Source of the DNA: Turbatrix aceti
Taxonomy: Eukaryota; Nematoda; Chromadorea; Rhabditida; Panagrolaimidae
DNA: 64,000 nt
Direction of reading: 5' to 3'
Assembly (NCBI GenBank): GCA_963969345.1
Contig: OZ017768.1
Coordinates: 11,138,193-11,202,192 of the forward strand
Part shown: piece after piece, positions 1-11,638 of the stretch
Layout: every line of letters begins with the position of its first letter
Position numbering within the stretch: the stretch's first letter is position 1
The notes under the pieces: generated by a model
Told to the model about the DNA's origin: nothing
Database searches by the model: none
What the model saw: the letters and a program-made list of their open reading frames with translations, nothing else
Translations under genes and position numbers: made by a program

Positions 1-309
1 AATGTTCTTGAACATGGGAGCGTTCTTGAGCATGTCCGGAAGTATGATGTAGCGAATCTGGGAGCCTCGAACGAAGACGTTCTCCAGATTCTGCGTTCGG
101 CCATCGCGGTGAGTCATAATGACATCAGCAAGCTGGACATTCATGTTGTCCTCTGCTTCGACCAGCTTTCCGCGGTATACTTCGCCTAAAAATTCAAAAA
201 TCAGCAAAAATTTAAAAAATGAGGAAAGCTCACCGATACAGGTCTCAAGTGTGACAATGTGGCCTTCGGCTTCGTGAAGAACCTTGATGGGAACACCGAT
301 GGCAGTCAT
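1..309 (-). CDS. SNRPD3: small nuclear ribonucleoprotein SmD3 (partial)
   Basis: The protein is a core Sm ring subunit of spliceosomal snRNPs; it binds the Sm site of U snRNAs and acts in snRNP assembly and pre-mRNA splicing. The gene reads leftwards and its C-terminus lies beyond the window edge. Exon 1 (309-234) starts [21 protein letters not shown] 48 bp GT-AG intron (233-186) follows, and exon 2 (185-1) encodes [20 protein letters not shown], then [20 protein letters not shown], ending in [13 protein letters not shown] at the edge. This matches the Sm1 and Sm2 motifs of SmD3 nearly residue for residue, including the RG-containing Sm2 strand. The missing part should be the RG-rich C-terminal tail that is methylated in this family. 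The start is the first ATG and precedes the conserved N-terminus. Identification is very secure. Confidence 0.97.
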   Translation of the reverse strand, partial: MTAIGVPIKVLHEAEGHIVTLETCIGELSSFFKFLLIFEFLGEVYRGKLVEAEDNMNVQLADVIMTHRDGRTQNLENVFVRGSQIRYIILPDMLKNAPMFKNI

Positions 310-559
310 GGCGAAAATAGAACTGTTGGAAGTCAAATGTAACAAAAGATGCTTTGAAGCAAAGAAAGCGAGAAAACAAGAGTTGCACAATTTTGAAGCA
401 GTCAAGCAACGTGCGACGACCTTTTCGAGCGAGTGTCTAATTCGCGGCGGAACCCGCTGACATGTGCATGCGCACGTGAGAGCGTAATTTTATTGTTTTG
501 GACTCTTTTCTCATTCCGTTTTCTCGCTTATCGTGAATTTTCACTTTTGTACATTTTCG
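310..559. promoter_or_regulatory. divergent promoter region between SmD3 and the FAM114-like gene
   Basis: The 250 bp between two oppositely oriented start codons must hold both promoters. No clear TATA box is visible. Both genes are of the housekeeping type, so shared control is plausible but inferred only from arrangement. Confidence 0.5.
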
Positions 560-2756
560 ATGACGAATTCTGACTCGGATTCGGATTCCTTTCATTCGGC
601 GTCCGAAGGCGAGTACGAAGCAGAAGCCGCTGGTCCTGCACCCATCGCGCCTGCAGCTGCAGCTCTCCCGAAGAAAGAGCGTGCTTCTGACGCCGACGTG
701 GCCTCGCCACACCACAGCAAGGATTCGTCGTCTTCTCTCAAATCCGATACAACCGAAGAGGATGCCCAAAAGTCACCCGATGAAGGCTGGGGCGACTTTG
801 GCGAGGACGAGGAAGCCAAGGCCGACGAGGCGGATGACGAAGGCGGCGACAACATCAGCGTCAAAGCTGAGTCCGATGACAGCGAGACATTCCATCGGCA
901 ATCGCTTGATCGCGAACGTATGCCACCACCCAGTGGATTTTTTGACTGGTCCGCGATCAATAACGTCGTGAGCTCAATTGGTGAGTTTTTCTTGCTTTTT
1001 TTTGTTGGGGGAAGTCGTTAAATAATCGTAAACGATGAAGAATGATAAAAAAATTAAAACAATAATCGTAAAATATGAAGTTTGAAAAAATAATGGGTTT
1101 TGGTTCTTTTTCTATGGAACGATTCGTTTCATGTTACGGAACTACGGTGTCAATGAAATTTGTTGTGATAGTATTTTTTGTACTCATTTTTTTCTTCTAA
1201 TTAGTTTTGGGTTTACGCTTGTTGTCGTTTGTTAGAAATTTGAGTGGAAATAGTTTTTTTGTATTTTTTTTCTCCAATAATGTCGTTCTTTTGTTAATTT
1301 CAGCTTTTTTTTCAGAAAAAGGCATATCGAACGTAGTCGAAACTGGTCTTGGTATTCCCGGGCCTGAGGAATTTGCCCAGCTAAGCGTCGCCGAGCGCCG
1401 AAAAATCCTCCAAGAATCCCAGGACGTCAAGGAGCCCGAGCCTTCTCTCTCCTCGGACGAGGGCGGCTGCAACTTCTCACCAGAAGGCAGTCTTCATGGA
1501 TTCACTATCCGTGGTTCGAGGTCGTCGTCCGCTCATCCTCCGCCCAATCGTAATCCCGGTGGTTTTGGTGGCATCTTTGGGGGATTTGGATCTATCGTAA
1601 ACGGCGGCCTGGATGTACTCGAGTCTCTCGGGAAGAAGACTTTCGAGACTTTAACCGTCAAGGATGAGGTAATTTTTTATGTTTGCTGCCTGTTACGTTT
1701 TTTTGGTTTGTAGGCCGATAAGCGCAGATTCATCCTACAACCTGAACGCGAGCAGAATTTATCCGACATCCTCCGCGAAATTCGAGAAAGCGAAGAATGC
1801 TCGCCTCCCAGTCCAACCAAATTCTTGGGTTATGGTACTACGACGGTTCAAAACTCGGGAATCAGCTTTTTGAGGGAATTTGAGAACTTCAACGGTCTAG
1901 TCTACCTCGAGGGCTTCGAACTTCTCTCAAGGGATTATTTCGCTGACAAAGTTGCTGACAAAACATTCCAGTGAGTTTTAGGCTTTGTTTTTTTTATAGA
2001 TAAATGATCGTTTCAGTAAGTTTGACGAACACATGCAGACTTTTGTCATCGAAGACGTGAGTGAGTGCAACAGTGAAGACTTCCTCAAGGCGATCAGGAA
2101 ACAAGTTGCCAAGTTCAACACCCCCTACGATCCCGCGCCCATTTTCGCTGCCAACGAGACAGCGATTACCGAGCTTTCGAAAATCACAACTCGGGTAGAT
2201 CAAAGTGAGGTGCTGGACGTGGAGCAATTCCACCGTGCTGCGGTCGTTACGTTGGCTAATTTGACGGCTAAGACCATTGAGGTGAGTTTTTTCCTAAAAT
2301 TACGGTTTTTTGAAAAGCTTACGTTTGCCAAAAATTCATATTTTTCAGTGCCTATGCCGTCTTGTGCAACAAATGATCGTAACCCAATCGCGCCCCGAAA
2401 TTGAAGTTGTTTTTGCCTTTACCTACCTTGTCTGCCGTCGATTGTCTTTCTTCGCTTCCCAGTACGCGAACCTGCTCAGCCTCATCGATCAAAATTCAAA
2501 AGTCGAAGAAGCTGTCACCAATATCTTCTACGAGTGTTCCAATGCCTGTTTTTACCTCAAAAAGGCCCTCGAACTTTGCCGACCGTTTTACCCCGACGAT
2601 GGCTTCCTCTACAACCCCACAATCGCGACGACAGCGAGTGCTTCGACTTCAAAAAGCGCTTCAAGGTCAACAAAGGTTGAGGCAGCAAAAAAGCCACCTC
2701 TAGCGACCACTACGAAGGCTGAAAAAGTTGCCGATCCTGATGGCTGGGATTGGTAG
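560..2756 (+). CDS. FAM114 (NOXP20/DUF719) family protein
   Basis: Five exons (560-980, 1316-1668, 1714-1970, 2017-2281, 2349-2756) join in phase to 567 codons. The first ATG (560) gives an acidic, Ser/Glu-rich N-terminus with the short motif DEGWGDFGED. Exon 2 carries ISNVVETGLGIPGPEEFAQL, a signature of the FAM114A1/A2 family, and exon 3 has FLREFENFNGLVYLEGFELL, the family's helical core. The C-terminus is Lys/Thr-rich and ends DGWDW; such acidic W-containing motifs (WGDF at the start, DGWDW at the end) resemble adaptor-binding peptides, consistent with the Golgi/Rab2-linked trafficking role reported for FAM114A proteins. Function here is by family only. The 334 bp first intron is the longest. 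The gene converges on the phosphatase gene downstream. An open frame from GTG at 533 is ignored because an ATG lies in frame at 560. Confidence 0.88.
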
Positions 2757-3281
2757 CATCCAGATATGTTTTCGATGTCACGCACGCAGCACTTGGGAGA
2801 CAAACGATAACTATGTTTGACGGGAACGTAAGCTTTGAATCGAGGATTCATTTTTTCTGCGGTTTTCAAAAAGATTTTTTTCTTTTGTTTTTTATGCTTT
2901 AGAGTGATTTTTTGTGTCAAAACGGTTTTTTGTACTGTACGATGAAAAAAAAATTAAAGAATGCTGAATTCATTTTTTGACAGAGAAACGTATTCTAACA
3001 TTTTTTGATCGACTACAGTAATTACAATAACGATTTTTCGTTACTCGTTTTGTATTTTTTGATCTTCGGTTTTTTTACCCTTATCCATCAGCCAAGGAAA
3101 TGTCGATTCAAAGTACGACAAAAAGACAAAAAAATACTCATAAATCGTTATCGTTTTATTTGACGAGTTCAAGAAGACCACTCTTTCTTTTTCTTCCGGT
3201 TTCCGACCTCCTTATCACCAGTGTTGCATTTAAGGACCTCTTTTGTTCACGATGCTCAGATTTTATTTATTAGACCCGGCT

Positions 3282-4395
3282 TTAGTCGTCTGATGGCGTC
3301 AATTTTTGATTTTCGTCGTTTTCTTTGTGTGTGGCGGTCTCATGAGAATCTCGAATGTTGCCTTTTTCCTCCTGAACAAAATCAAAGTACTCAAGGATTC
3401 TAAAGTGCCTGAAAACGTTGACCAGGACGAACAGAGCGAATCCTCCACCGATCGCTGCTCCTCCGATGACGTCCGTGTCCCGGTGTTTGTGATCCTTGAT
3501 TCGGGAAAGACAAATGTAGAATGCAAATGTCATGATAGCAAGTTGTAGGATAGATCGGGGGACAATCAGGAATCCAGATGTTGCACGGTATTGAATATAC
3601 CCCTGAAAAGATACTTTTGTGAGTTCTGTTTTTTTCCTAATTTTTAATTTCAAAAACTAACAACAATCAAAACAGCCCACGCGACGGCGACCGAAGAATG
3701 TCCTGACGGAAACGACTGTGAATTGTCACCTGCTGTTATTTGTGCAAACGGACCGGTGCATGTGTAATTTGTGATGTAAACCATCGGATCCCGACACAAA
3801 TCCGTCATATTCGCTGGCTGACAGGCATCTAAAAAGTTGGGCCGGAGTCTACCGTAATTATTCTTGCTGATCGAAGTTATGGTATTTACTGTCGTAAGGC
3901 TTGAAACTATTGCTACTGAAATGAAAACTTAAAGGTTATTGATAGGTGAAAAACGAACTTACAGAAAATAAAAAGCATTCGCAAAAGTTTTCGTAGGCAA
4001 TTGTCGTGTTTTGTGGCAAGCAAACCTTCTCCGAGCACCGCTAAGATTACGGTGACAGTGACTATGATGTTTACAAGGGTGCCAAATGTGACTGTATCTT
4101 GTCGGTATGGTAGTCGGATAGATTTGTCGTTACAGAAGAATCCCTGAATTTTTTTCAGAATTAAAAAAAACTTTTTTCAAAAATTATTTTTTTGGAATTA
4201 AAAAAAAAACTTTTTTCAAAAATAATTTTTTTGGAATTTAAAAATAATAAAAAAAAAATTACAAACCACTTCAGGACCACTAATGAAGACCGCAATGAGT
4301 GCCAAATTTAATACGGTAACAATAGCCATGGATCGCAGCACCGCGATCAGCGATGCCTTGGCCGCATGCTCGCGGATAATAAACCTGAACACCAT
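3282..4395 (-). CDS. lipid phosphate phosphatase (PAP2 / LPP family)
   Basis: This integral membrane enzyme removes phosphate from phosphatidate, lysophosphatidate or related lipids, with its active site on the extracytoplasmic face. Four exons (4395-4267, 4143-3963, 3915-3662, 3602-3282) give 294 aa. All three catalytic motifs are visible: C1 as KNNYGRLRP, C2 as PSGH, and C3 as SRIKDHKHRDTD (SR-x5-H-x3-D). The RGFFCND-like segment (GFFCNDKSIRLPYRQDT) after the first membrane helix is typical of animal LPPs. About six hydrophobic segments are present and the cytoplasmic tail is charged. The exon 3 donor could also lie 3 bp earlier (at 3665) in the same frame; the GTTAGT site was chosen. One base before the ATG sits TTTTTTGCCAG, a possible trans-splice acceptor. 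Very secure as a family call; substrate unknown. Confidence 0.93.
4160..4239. repeat. two-copy tandem repeat in the phosphatase intron 1
   Basis: Two adjacent AT-rich copies of about 40 bp, each containing ACTTTTTTCAAAAAT followed by TTTTTTTGGAATT, fill most of the first intron of the PAP2 gene. Simple local duplication is the likely origin. Confidence 0.8.
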
Positions 4396-4910
4396 TCTGG
4401 CAAAAAATGAAAGCTACCTTTGCTTCTTTGCTATCCTTCAGGTTTTATCTGAACTACTCAAAGCTTTTCGGGGCATAGGCGGTCTGCATGAGCAATCACG
4501 GTTTATTGCCATGGAATCGGGCGTATAAGCACACCAGCTGCTGCTAGCAAGCAATATTGCTATCGTTTGTTGTCGTGTTCTTTGATAATACACGACAGCC
4601 CAGTCACCGGCGAAGCTACTTCTCTGCCTGACGATGACAGGGTGCTTATTTTTTCGGACAAAATGCATTTTGGTACTTGGTGATAGCGAGGGAAAACGGT
4701 GTTCGCGAAAAATGAACGCAGAGTAGAGAGAGCGCATCATGCATGTGAATACATGAAGTTTTTATCATCTATCATACATCAGTGCGTAAAAAATTATTTT
4801 TTGGAGTGAATTACATTCTGGGAAAAAAATACAATGAGATTTCGTATACCGAGTTTAAAATTTTTATTTTTTTATTAAAAAAACACAAAAATCATGAAAT
4901 TTCTAAAATG
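4396..4910. other. intergenic region upstream of the phosphatase gene
   Basis: This stretch holds the phosphatase promoter and the 3' flank of the next minus-strand gene. A 100-codon minus-strand frame (4438-4740) has no recognisable domain and is regarded as 5' leader or chance. Confidence 0.5.
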
Positions 4911-5385
4911 TCACCTCAAAAGCCGCACCAGAGTAGTCGACCGAGCCGAGCATCCCGAGCATTCGAACTCGAAGATCACCGAGCGAGCAGGCGAGTACAT
5001 CCCCGGCACGTTGCAGGGGATGTACTCGCCAATGATCGCTGATCCGACGATGTATTTTGCTAAAAGAACACAAATTATATTTAAAAATTTTTACTGCGAA
5101 CAACAGCCTACAGATAATCCACTGCTCGGCAGCGTTGTCGATCATGACGGGCATGGCGGCGGGATGAAGTCTTCTGCAGACATCCTTGAACGCACACCGA
5201 TCAACCGCGCGGAAATTGACTGGAATGCACTTGTAGCACTTGACCCTGCCGTTTACGAATTGGTAACGATACGTGTTATCCGGGCACCCATAACTGGCAG
5301 CGTTGGTGAAGATGGCGCCGTCAGCGGACGTCTTTGGGACAAGTGCTGAAGCCATCAGCGTGACGCAAAACAATTTGAAGAACAT
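4911..5385 (-). CDS. small secreted cysteine-containing protein, family not recognised
   Basis: Two exons (5385-5112 and 5059-4911) joined at phase 1 give 140 aa. The N-terminus MFFKLFCVTLMASALVPKTS is a good signal peptide, with cleavage expected near SADG. The mature part has about eight cysteines, including CYKCIP and CSGCS pairs, but no family I know. The splice was chosen at the GTAGGC donor (5111-5110), because the later GTAAAA site shifts the second exon into a frame that stops early; the chosen frame reads KYIVGSAIIGEYIPCN. Exon 2 contains a perfect 15 bp inverted repeat (4990-5030). The gene lies head-to-head with the CAP gene at 5893. Secretion is well supported; function is unknown. 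Confidence 0.65.
4990..5030. repeat. perfect 15 bp inverted repeat inside a coding exon
   Basis: GGCGAGTACATCCCC (4990-5004) and GGGGATGTACTCGCC (5016-5030) are exact reverse complements around an 11-base loop. It falls in exon 2 of the small secreted gene. Confidence 0.95.
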
Positions 5386-5892
5386 GTGTATCGCTGCGAA
5401 ATCAGTTCAAGCGACGTTGCTTTGTGGTGCGTTATGATCGGAATTCACTTCTCCTGGTGCTGCAGTGTTGCAACCCTAATTGTGGACACATGTACGCTAC
5501 ATAACATGTGGAACGCCAGGTGCAAGTTTCGTGTCTTTGATCCACTAAACATTTGTCTTATTCAGAAAAGAATGTAGAAGTCGATCTTTTCTTTATTTTT
5601 TTGCGAAAAAAACACAACAACACATTTAGCTAAAAATTTATTTTTTTTAGTCATAGGTAAACAATTCCAAAAACCAACGTATAAAAGCAATAAATAATAA
5701 TTTCTCATCCAGGCAATGGTCAGAAATGCAAACACCTCAATGAATGGATTGCAATTGATGAAAAAAATTTTTTCTGTTTGTGTAAAGGTGTGGACGGCGT
5801 CAAAAGAAGAGGCAGGAAAGTGTTTGAAGTATGTTTTGAACAGGCTATTGCTGTCTGCCTGCAGCAGTTCTAGTTTGAGTAATATTTCCAAA

Positions 5893-6948
5893 ATGCCTCG
5901 AAAGAAAACTGTTGTTGTCGAAAAAACTCAACGTCATGATAAAAGTGGAAAGCTAATATCAGAAACTAAGTCGGTAGGTGCTTTTTTTAATGCAAGACGT
6001 TTTTTTTGTTTTGTAAAAGCATTCAATGTTTTTTTGGGGATTGTAGAAAACAACATACTTCAATGGAGTGCCGGTTGACGAAGCTCCGGCATCATGTGTG
6101 CCACCGATGGATCCAATGATGCCTCCCTGCCATGCTTCCCCTGTTCTGCCTTATCGCACACAATGCTGCCACGGTCACACCCAACAGAACAACAATTTGG
6201 ACACCGTTACTAATTCCGAGGCCGGAGGGACGGAAATCATTGGTATGTAATTTTTCGTAATTAGAAAAAAATATTTTTTGATATTTTGTGTTCTTTGTGT
6301 TGTGTTTTGTGGTTTGCAATTTGTAATTTTTCTGTTTGTTTATTTACTGCAAAATAGATATTGTATACAATCATTTTCTATGTCAAAAAAATTTAATTTG
6401 ATTTTAATTTAAAAATACAAATTCAGCAAAAATTTTCGACATCATTATTATTATTTCTAGAATTTCGAAAGATTCCCGAGCAGTGCCGTTACTTTGGCAA
6501 CTACGACCGAGCTCTTGTTCGTGAAGCACGCATTATTCGTGCAAATTCCTGTGCCTCGCTCGACAGCGTGGCGTCTTCAACTTGCGGAACATCACTAGAC
6601 GCCGTCGGTCGACTTCTGGATCGCATAAACTTTCACCGTCGGATGAACCGCGTACCTGCCCTTCTCCCGGACAAAGCCTTAAACTGCGAAACCAGAGCAT
6701 GGTCCCAGCAAGTTGCCTTCGACGGACGTATACGCTCCAAGCCTGGTCGACCATGCACTGTGGCCGTGATAGGAAGCTCTGAAGCTGGAATACCGACTGT
6801 CTGGGACGACGTTGCGGATGAGTGGAACGAAGAAATGCAGGACTGGTCAAGGCATTACTTTGAGTGTCGGTCCATTTCAAGGATAGGCATTGGAGTCGCC
6901 AAGCTGCCAAATGCCGCCAAAAAAGTTATTGTCGTGATGTATGATTAA
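5893..6948 (+). CDS. CAP/SCP-domain protein, GAPR-1-like (non-secreted)
   Basis: Three exons (5893-5973, 6047-6242, 6461-6948) encode 254 aa. The N-terminus MPRKKTVVVEKTQRHDKSGK has no signal peptide, so a cytosolic or membrane-peripheral location is likely, as for mammalian GAPR-1 (GLIPR2). A Pro/Cys/His-rich linker (about residues 35-80) leads into a CAP domain at about 140-254: FHRRMNRVPALLPDKALN aligns with the first helix, DEWNEEMQDW with the central WxxE segment, HYFECRSISRIGIGVAKLPN with the HFTQ...GIGVA core, and VIVVMYD with the last strand. Of the usual cavity residues the Glu of DEWNEE and the His of RHYF remain, but the ENLA-type motif is replaced by CTVAVIG. Family assignment is good; activity is doubtful because CAP proteins are mostly non-enzymatic and this one is diverged. 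Confidence 0.8.
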
Positions 6949-9806
6949 ATTGTCGATTGCAGATTTTTCATATTTCTGGCAACATTGATAACCTTTTTTG
7001 ATGTATTTTTTGTATTTTTTTGCAGTCTGCCACTTTACTGAATTAATCAAAGACCACTTTTTTTAAATTTTACTTAGTTAAAAATAACAATTTTCCGTGT
7101 CAATAAAAAAATGTTTACTATAGACCGTAACTTTGTCTGTTCCCTGTTAAAATAATTCTTTATTTCCGTAAATCTTTTGCAGCTCATGTGTTTGCCCATT
7201 ATGTGATTTTATGCGCACAAAATTTTTTTTGAACATTGGCACATATTAGCCATAACATTTTATTACTTCTAATTAGAAAAAAAATGTGACGGAAAAAAGA
7301 TACGTGGAAGGGGGGAAAATACGTCTCTGCTTGAATTTTAGTCTTTGGAGGCAATAACATAACCTAAATGTAAAATGAGTTTTTAGAAACACAAAAGTGG
7401 TCTAATACAGAAATTGACGTTGCAAAGCGTCACCATAAAGGTAATTAATTCCGTGACAAATCAAATTACATTTTATTCAACGTCTGAGTACTCGTTGGGT
7501 AAAGAAGTGTGTGAGGGGGGGGATAGGATTATGCCATGCATCGAATAAACACCCAAACGGCCTGCAACCGATTTGAGCCTCTTCACGGCAAATGTGATAG
7601 CATTAAATTACATTTGAAACTTTCATTTTGACAAGGGGGATAGTGGGGAGCTCTTGAGGAGTCAGACAAGATTTATTTCACGTACAAGCGTCAGTGCAGT
7701 GAGATAAGAAGTTTTAAACGATAAACTCGACTTATTTCTGTAAATCATGTTTTCAGACCTGCTGATCGCGACATTAGGGCGCACGTAATCTTTATTATCC
7801 TTGTTTTGTATCAGTTCAAAAGCTAATTCGAGAATGTGAAGGATCGAATTACGGTCTATCAATTCATTGTTTATTCCCGTCTTTTTTTTAAAAAGATTCT
7901 TCAACCACTGGTGTTTAGAATGGCGTACTTCATAGAGTGAACAGTGCGGTGAAATTTTTTTTGGTACAAACTTATGCATTTAAAATATCAATCACTGATG
8001 CCTGCATTTTTTAAAGCCACAGTGTAAAAAATATCAAAATGCGTTTTTTTAGTCAAATCATGTTTTAAATAAGTATGTATGTTATTTTTGTTTTTCAATT
8101 TTCTGTAATTTATCATGTGCTGATAATTATTTAATTTATAAATTTTGTTATGAATTGAAATAATAAATAGTTCCAACGTTTTTCGTGTCAAAAAGAATTA
8201 GTTTATTTTTTTGGCACACGGATAAAACTCTATGTACTTTACTTTACTTTACTTTATTACTCTTACTCGTGCATAATAACCCATGACATCGAGATTGCAC
8301 AAAGAGGGCGCCGTCAATCGTAGCTACCTGCGCCACGTCGTAGTTTTTAAATATAGTTTTATATAGTTTTCAATATTTGTTTTTTTTGTTCTATACATGT
8401 TGGCATACATATACATGTATTCAAACTAATTAAAACAAAAGTAATCGTTTTTTTAGCAGTCCCGTTCAAATAATAAATATTTACGTGTAGAAAAAAATTA
8501 TTTCGGAAAAAAACTAATTTTAGCTGAATTCAATTGATGCTAAATAATTGAATTTTAAAACAAAATCTGGCACGCACTAGCGCCAGGAGTAGTTTTGAGC
8601 TATCCTTCTTTTTTGCCCCTCGATATTCATTCTAGAAAGCAACGAATAAATTGTTAAAGTATGAAATAGCTTTCCGGCATGACACAATGCCCACTGGCGT
8701 GAATGTGTTGTGAAGCTTCTACCAAAGAATAATTAAATCATTTTTCTTTGAAAATGTTATTACTTCTCTATTTTTTTATTTAAAAAAAAGATTTAATTCC
8801 CAATAACCTTTTTTTCTTTTTTTGCACCTTATGCTAGTTTATTTTTCCTATTTTTGGCAAATTTGAAGTATTTATGAGATAATGAATCCCGCAAATTCAG
8901 TAAAGCCAATTAATGGTGACACAAATAACCACGGCAAGGTCAAAGAGCATCAGAAAACTCTCATTATATTAGTAACCATTGTTTAATAATGCACAAGCTG
9001 TTTTGTTTCTTGGAAACATTTTAGGCTGGCAAGATTAAAATTCTTTTTGTAGAATACCGTAAATTTATCCTGATGTAAATGTTTAATGCCTGGCATGAAT
9101 AACACAACACTGGTTTCTTCCGATATTTGTTGTTGATGCCCAACATTTGAGTTGTTATCCTTGTAGTTTTCATTTCTGCACTAATTTCCACCATGCGGTC
9201 ATTCTCATTCCCACGTCAAACCAATTGAGAACAATCCTCGTAACACAAAAGCTTCGGAAACTTCTGGACAGATTCACGACACCAACGTTAATGATGAGAG
9301 TGGGATTAAACCCACGCCTAAAAATACGCCAATAAATGGATTATGACAGTTTTATTAACAATGTGTATTTTGTTATCAAATATAGATTCTTACAGTATCC
9401 CAAACGCTCTTATTATAAGTTTTATACCATTCGCCGGCTAAAATCCCACGCAAAAATCATTGACGTTTTGTGCCCAACTAAGAACTGGACCAACATTTTT
9501 TTTTAAGTTTGAACTTTGTTTTTTAAGTCCTGTATTGAGTAAATAAGAATCAGGCAGCTTGACTCAAGTTTCTTATGTGTTATTTTCGATGTAGCATACA
9601 ATTAATATTAATCCCATAATCCTTTCCTATTTTGTAAATTACAAACACGTCAGATACTGTTCTTGTAGTCAAATTCAAGAAGTGACGATACTCAAGTAGA
9701 AATGATCGTACTCTCTGTCAGCCCCCGCTAATCTTCGTCGCTGAGCAGGTACACGTTTCACGTTTTGGACACCCAGGAAAAGTCTGAATGCGTGACTAAA
9801 GTGCCC
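6949..9806. other. gene-poor AT-rich region
   Basis: About 2.9 kb without a convincing gene. It contains a short ACTTT tandem run (8236-8255) followed by TTTATTACTCTTACTCGTGC, a 20-mer found again at 13276. Minus-strand frames at 7662-7979 and 7988-8191 lack recognisable domains. Confidence 0.6.
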
Positions 9807-11638
9807 TTAAGCCCCCTTTTGTCTTGAGGGGATATTCATTATGAAGTTGTTAATCATGTCTTTTATCTTTTGCAGTGTGACGACGAATGTTTTCTGTGCT
9901 AATACTAGGAAGTTTTTGCGATGATGGTTATTTCTGTAATCGTCATACCCGTGACAACATGCAAATTGGGCGGCATAATATGACAAATTTTTGAGAATGA
10001 CGTGAAGGGCGTGTCTAAAGTACCGCTTTATGAAAAATCTTTGCGTGCAATATTTACAATGAATGATCCAGAAGAAGCCATTCAACATGGAATTCTGTTA
10101 TTGTGAAAAGTGACTAAACGGCTGACTGACCAAAGATGTCACCTTTAACTCCAGTGAAGGTCCTTTATAAATGCCGTAACTTCTTGGTTTCTAAGCTTAC
10201 CTTTTTGTCTGATTTTTAAAATTCCAAATGACACTTTTATTATTCATACAATTTATGTCTGCTTAGCACACCTTTCAAAAACGGAACATGAATATTCAAT
10301 CGTCAGACATTATTTTATTTATTCGATTCTTCGGCGACTTTTTTCCTTTTTTATTTATAAAAAAATAATTTATAAATATACTTGGCAAAATATAATAATT
10401 TTGGCAAAATAAATAAATAAATAATATGCAGAACGGCATAATTCTCATAGGCACTAAACGTTAAAATAACTTTTAGTGCCTATTCACTTTACCGGCGCGG
10501 GCAATGTATTTCTTTTTTATATACATATATTGTTCGCTGTTTATTATACCTAACCTGTTTGGACCCTAACTGGTAATTTAATTTAATGGAGCGTGGCTTT
10601 TATTGAAAAAAATGATACTTATAAAATTTAATCTCTTTAACTGGACAAAAATATCAAAATAATGCCGGAAAAAAATTCTGGAATGTTAATGGCAAAATAA
10701 AAGTGATTTCTATTAAGCTAAGCAAGTTCTTAATAGCAATCTGTGTTTATTTTTACGGCTAATATCATGTTTTTCGGGCGGCGTTCAGGCTCAGGCTGTG
10801 ACGTTGTAGCCCGCAAGGCATAATAACAGCGAGTCGCGCCCGATTTTTGCAAAGAACAGAAGTTTTTGCAGATTTACGGCGTGTTAGCGAGACAATCTTT
10901 GGACATGGAAAAGTTGTTTGTTGCATTTTAATACACATGAATAATTTGCATGAAACCATATTTTTACTTCCTGGTTTATTATCTTATATTTATTGTTGCT
11001 TTCATGTACACTGTTGTGTGAAATTTATAATGTTTTTATTATGTTGCATAAAATTCATGAATATGTGCATTTAATTTTTCACATCTTCCAGTAAGGATTT
11101 TTTAGTGAAGTTGTCCCCCGTGGAGTATGTAATTATAAGTATGTAGCCTTACTGCATCCCACTTCAACAACAAGGGTTTATTGTTTTTTGTCATTGGAAG
11201 CAGGGTCTATAATGTTATTGTATCCCGGAGTCCAAACACATAAGACGATGACAACAAAAAATTTTTTTATGAGCTTTTTTTTTGCGCTTATTTTCAGCGT
11301 TTACGTTATTACACCGTAAAATACCTCAAAAAAGCATATTCTATCGAAGTTGCCCCGAAACTCGGATACATTTTCCATGATGCGTAATTCTAGCAAATTT
11401 ACTTTTCAGACATGTTCGAGACGCTTAATTGCCTAAAATCTCTTTTTTTCTGATAACCTGAGTCGCGAACGACCTGTCGACGCTTCTTCTCTTTTTATTC
11501 GATAATTTTGAACACCTAGTCCAAACATGAACGTAAATGTTGCGTTTTTATTCAATCTGGTACACGGTGGCAGTTTGACTTAAATAAACGGTTTTTTCGC
11601 ATTATTACTTTTTTTATTACTTTTTTCGTGAAAACGCT

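Noticed and set aside
533..559. Alternative GTG start for the FAM114-like gene.
   Set aside because: An in-frame ATG follows at 560, and eukaryotic initiation at GTG is unlikely.
4438..4740. 100-codon minus-strand frame upstream of the phosphatase.
   Set aside because: No domain, located in the promoter/leader region.
9807..10088. Minus-strand frame with C..C and H..H spacing resembling a C2H2 zinc finger.
   Set aside because: Spacing is irregular (11 residues, then H-x2-H), there is no second clean finger, and no neighbouring exon could be linked.
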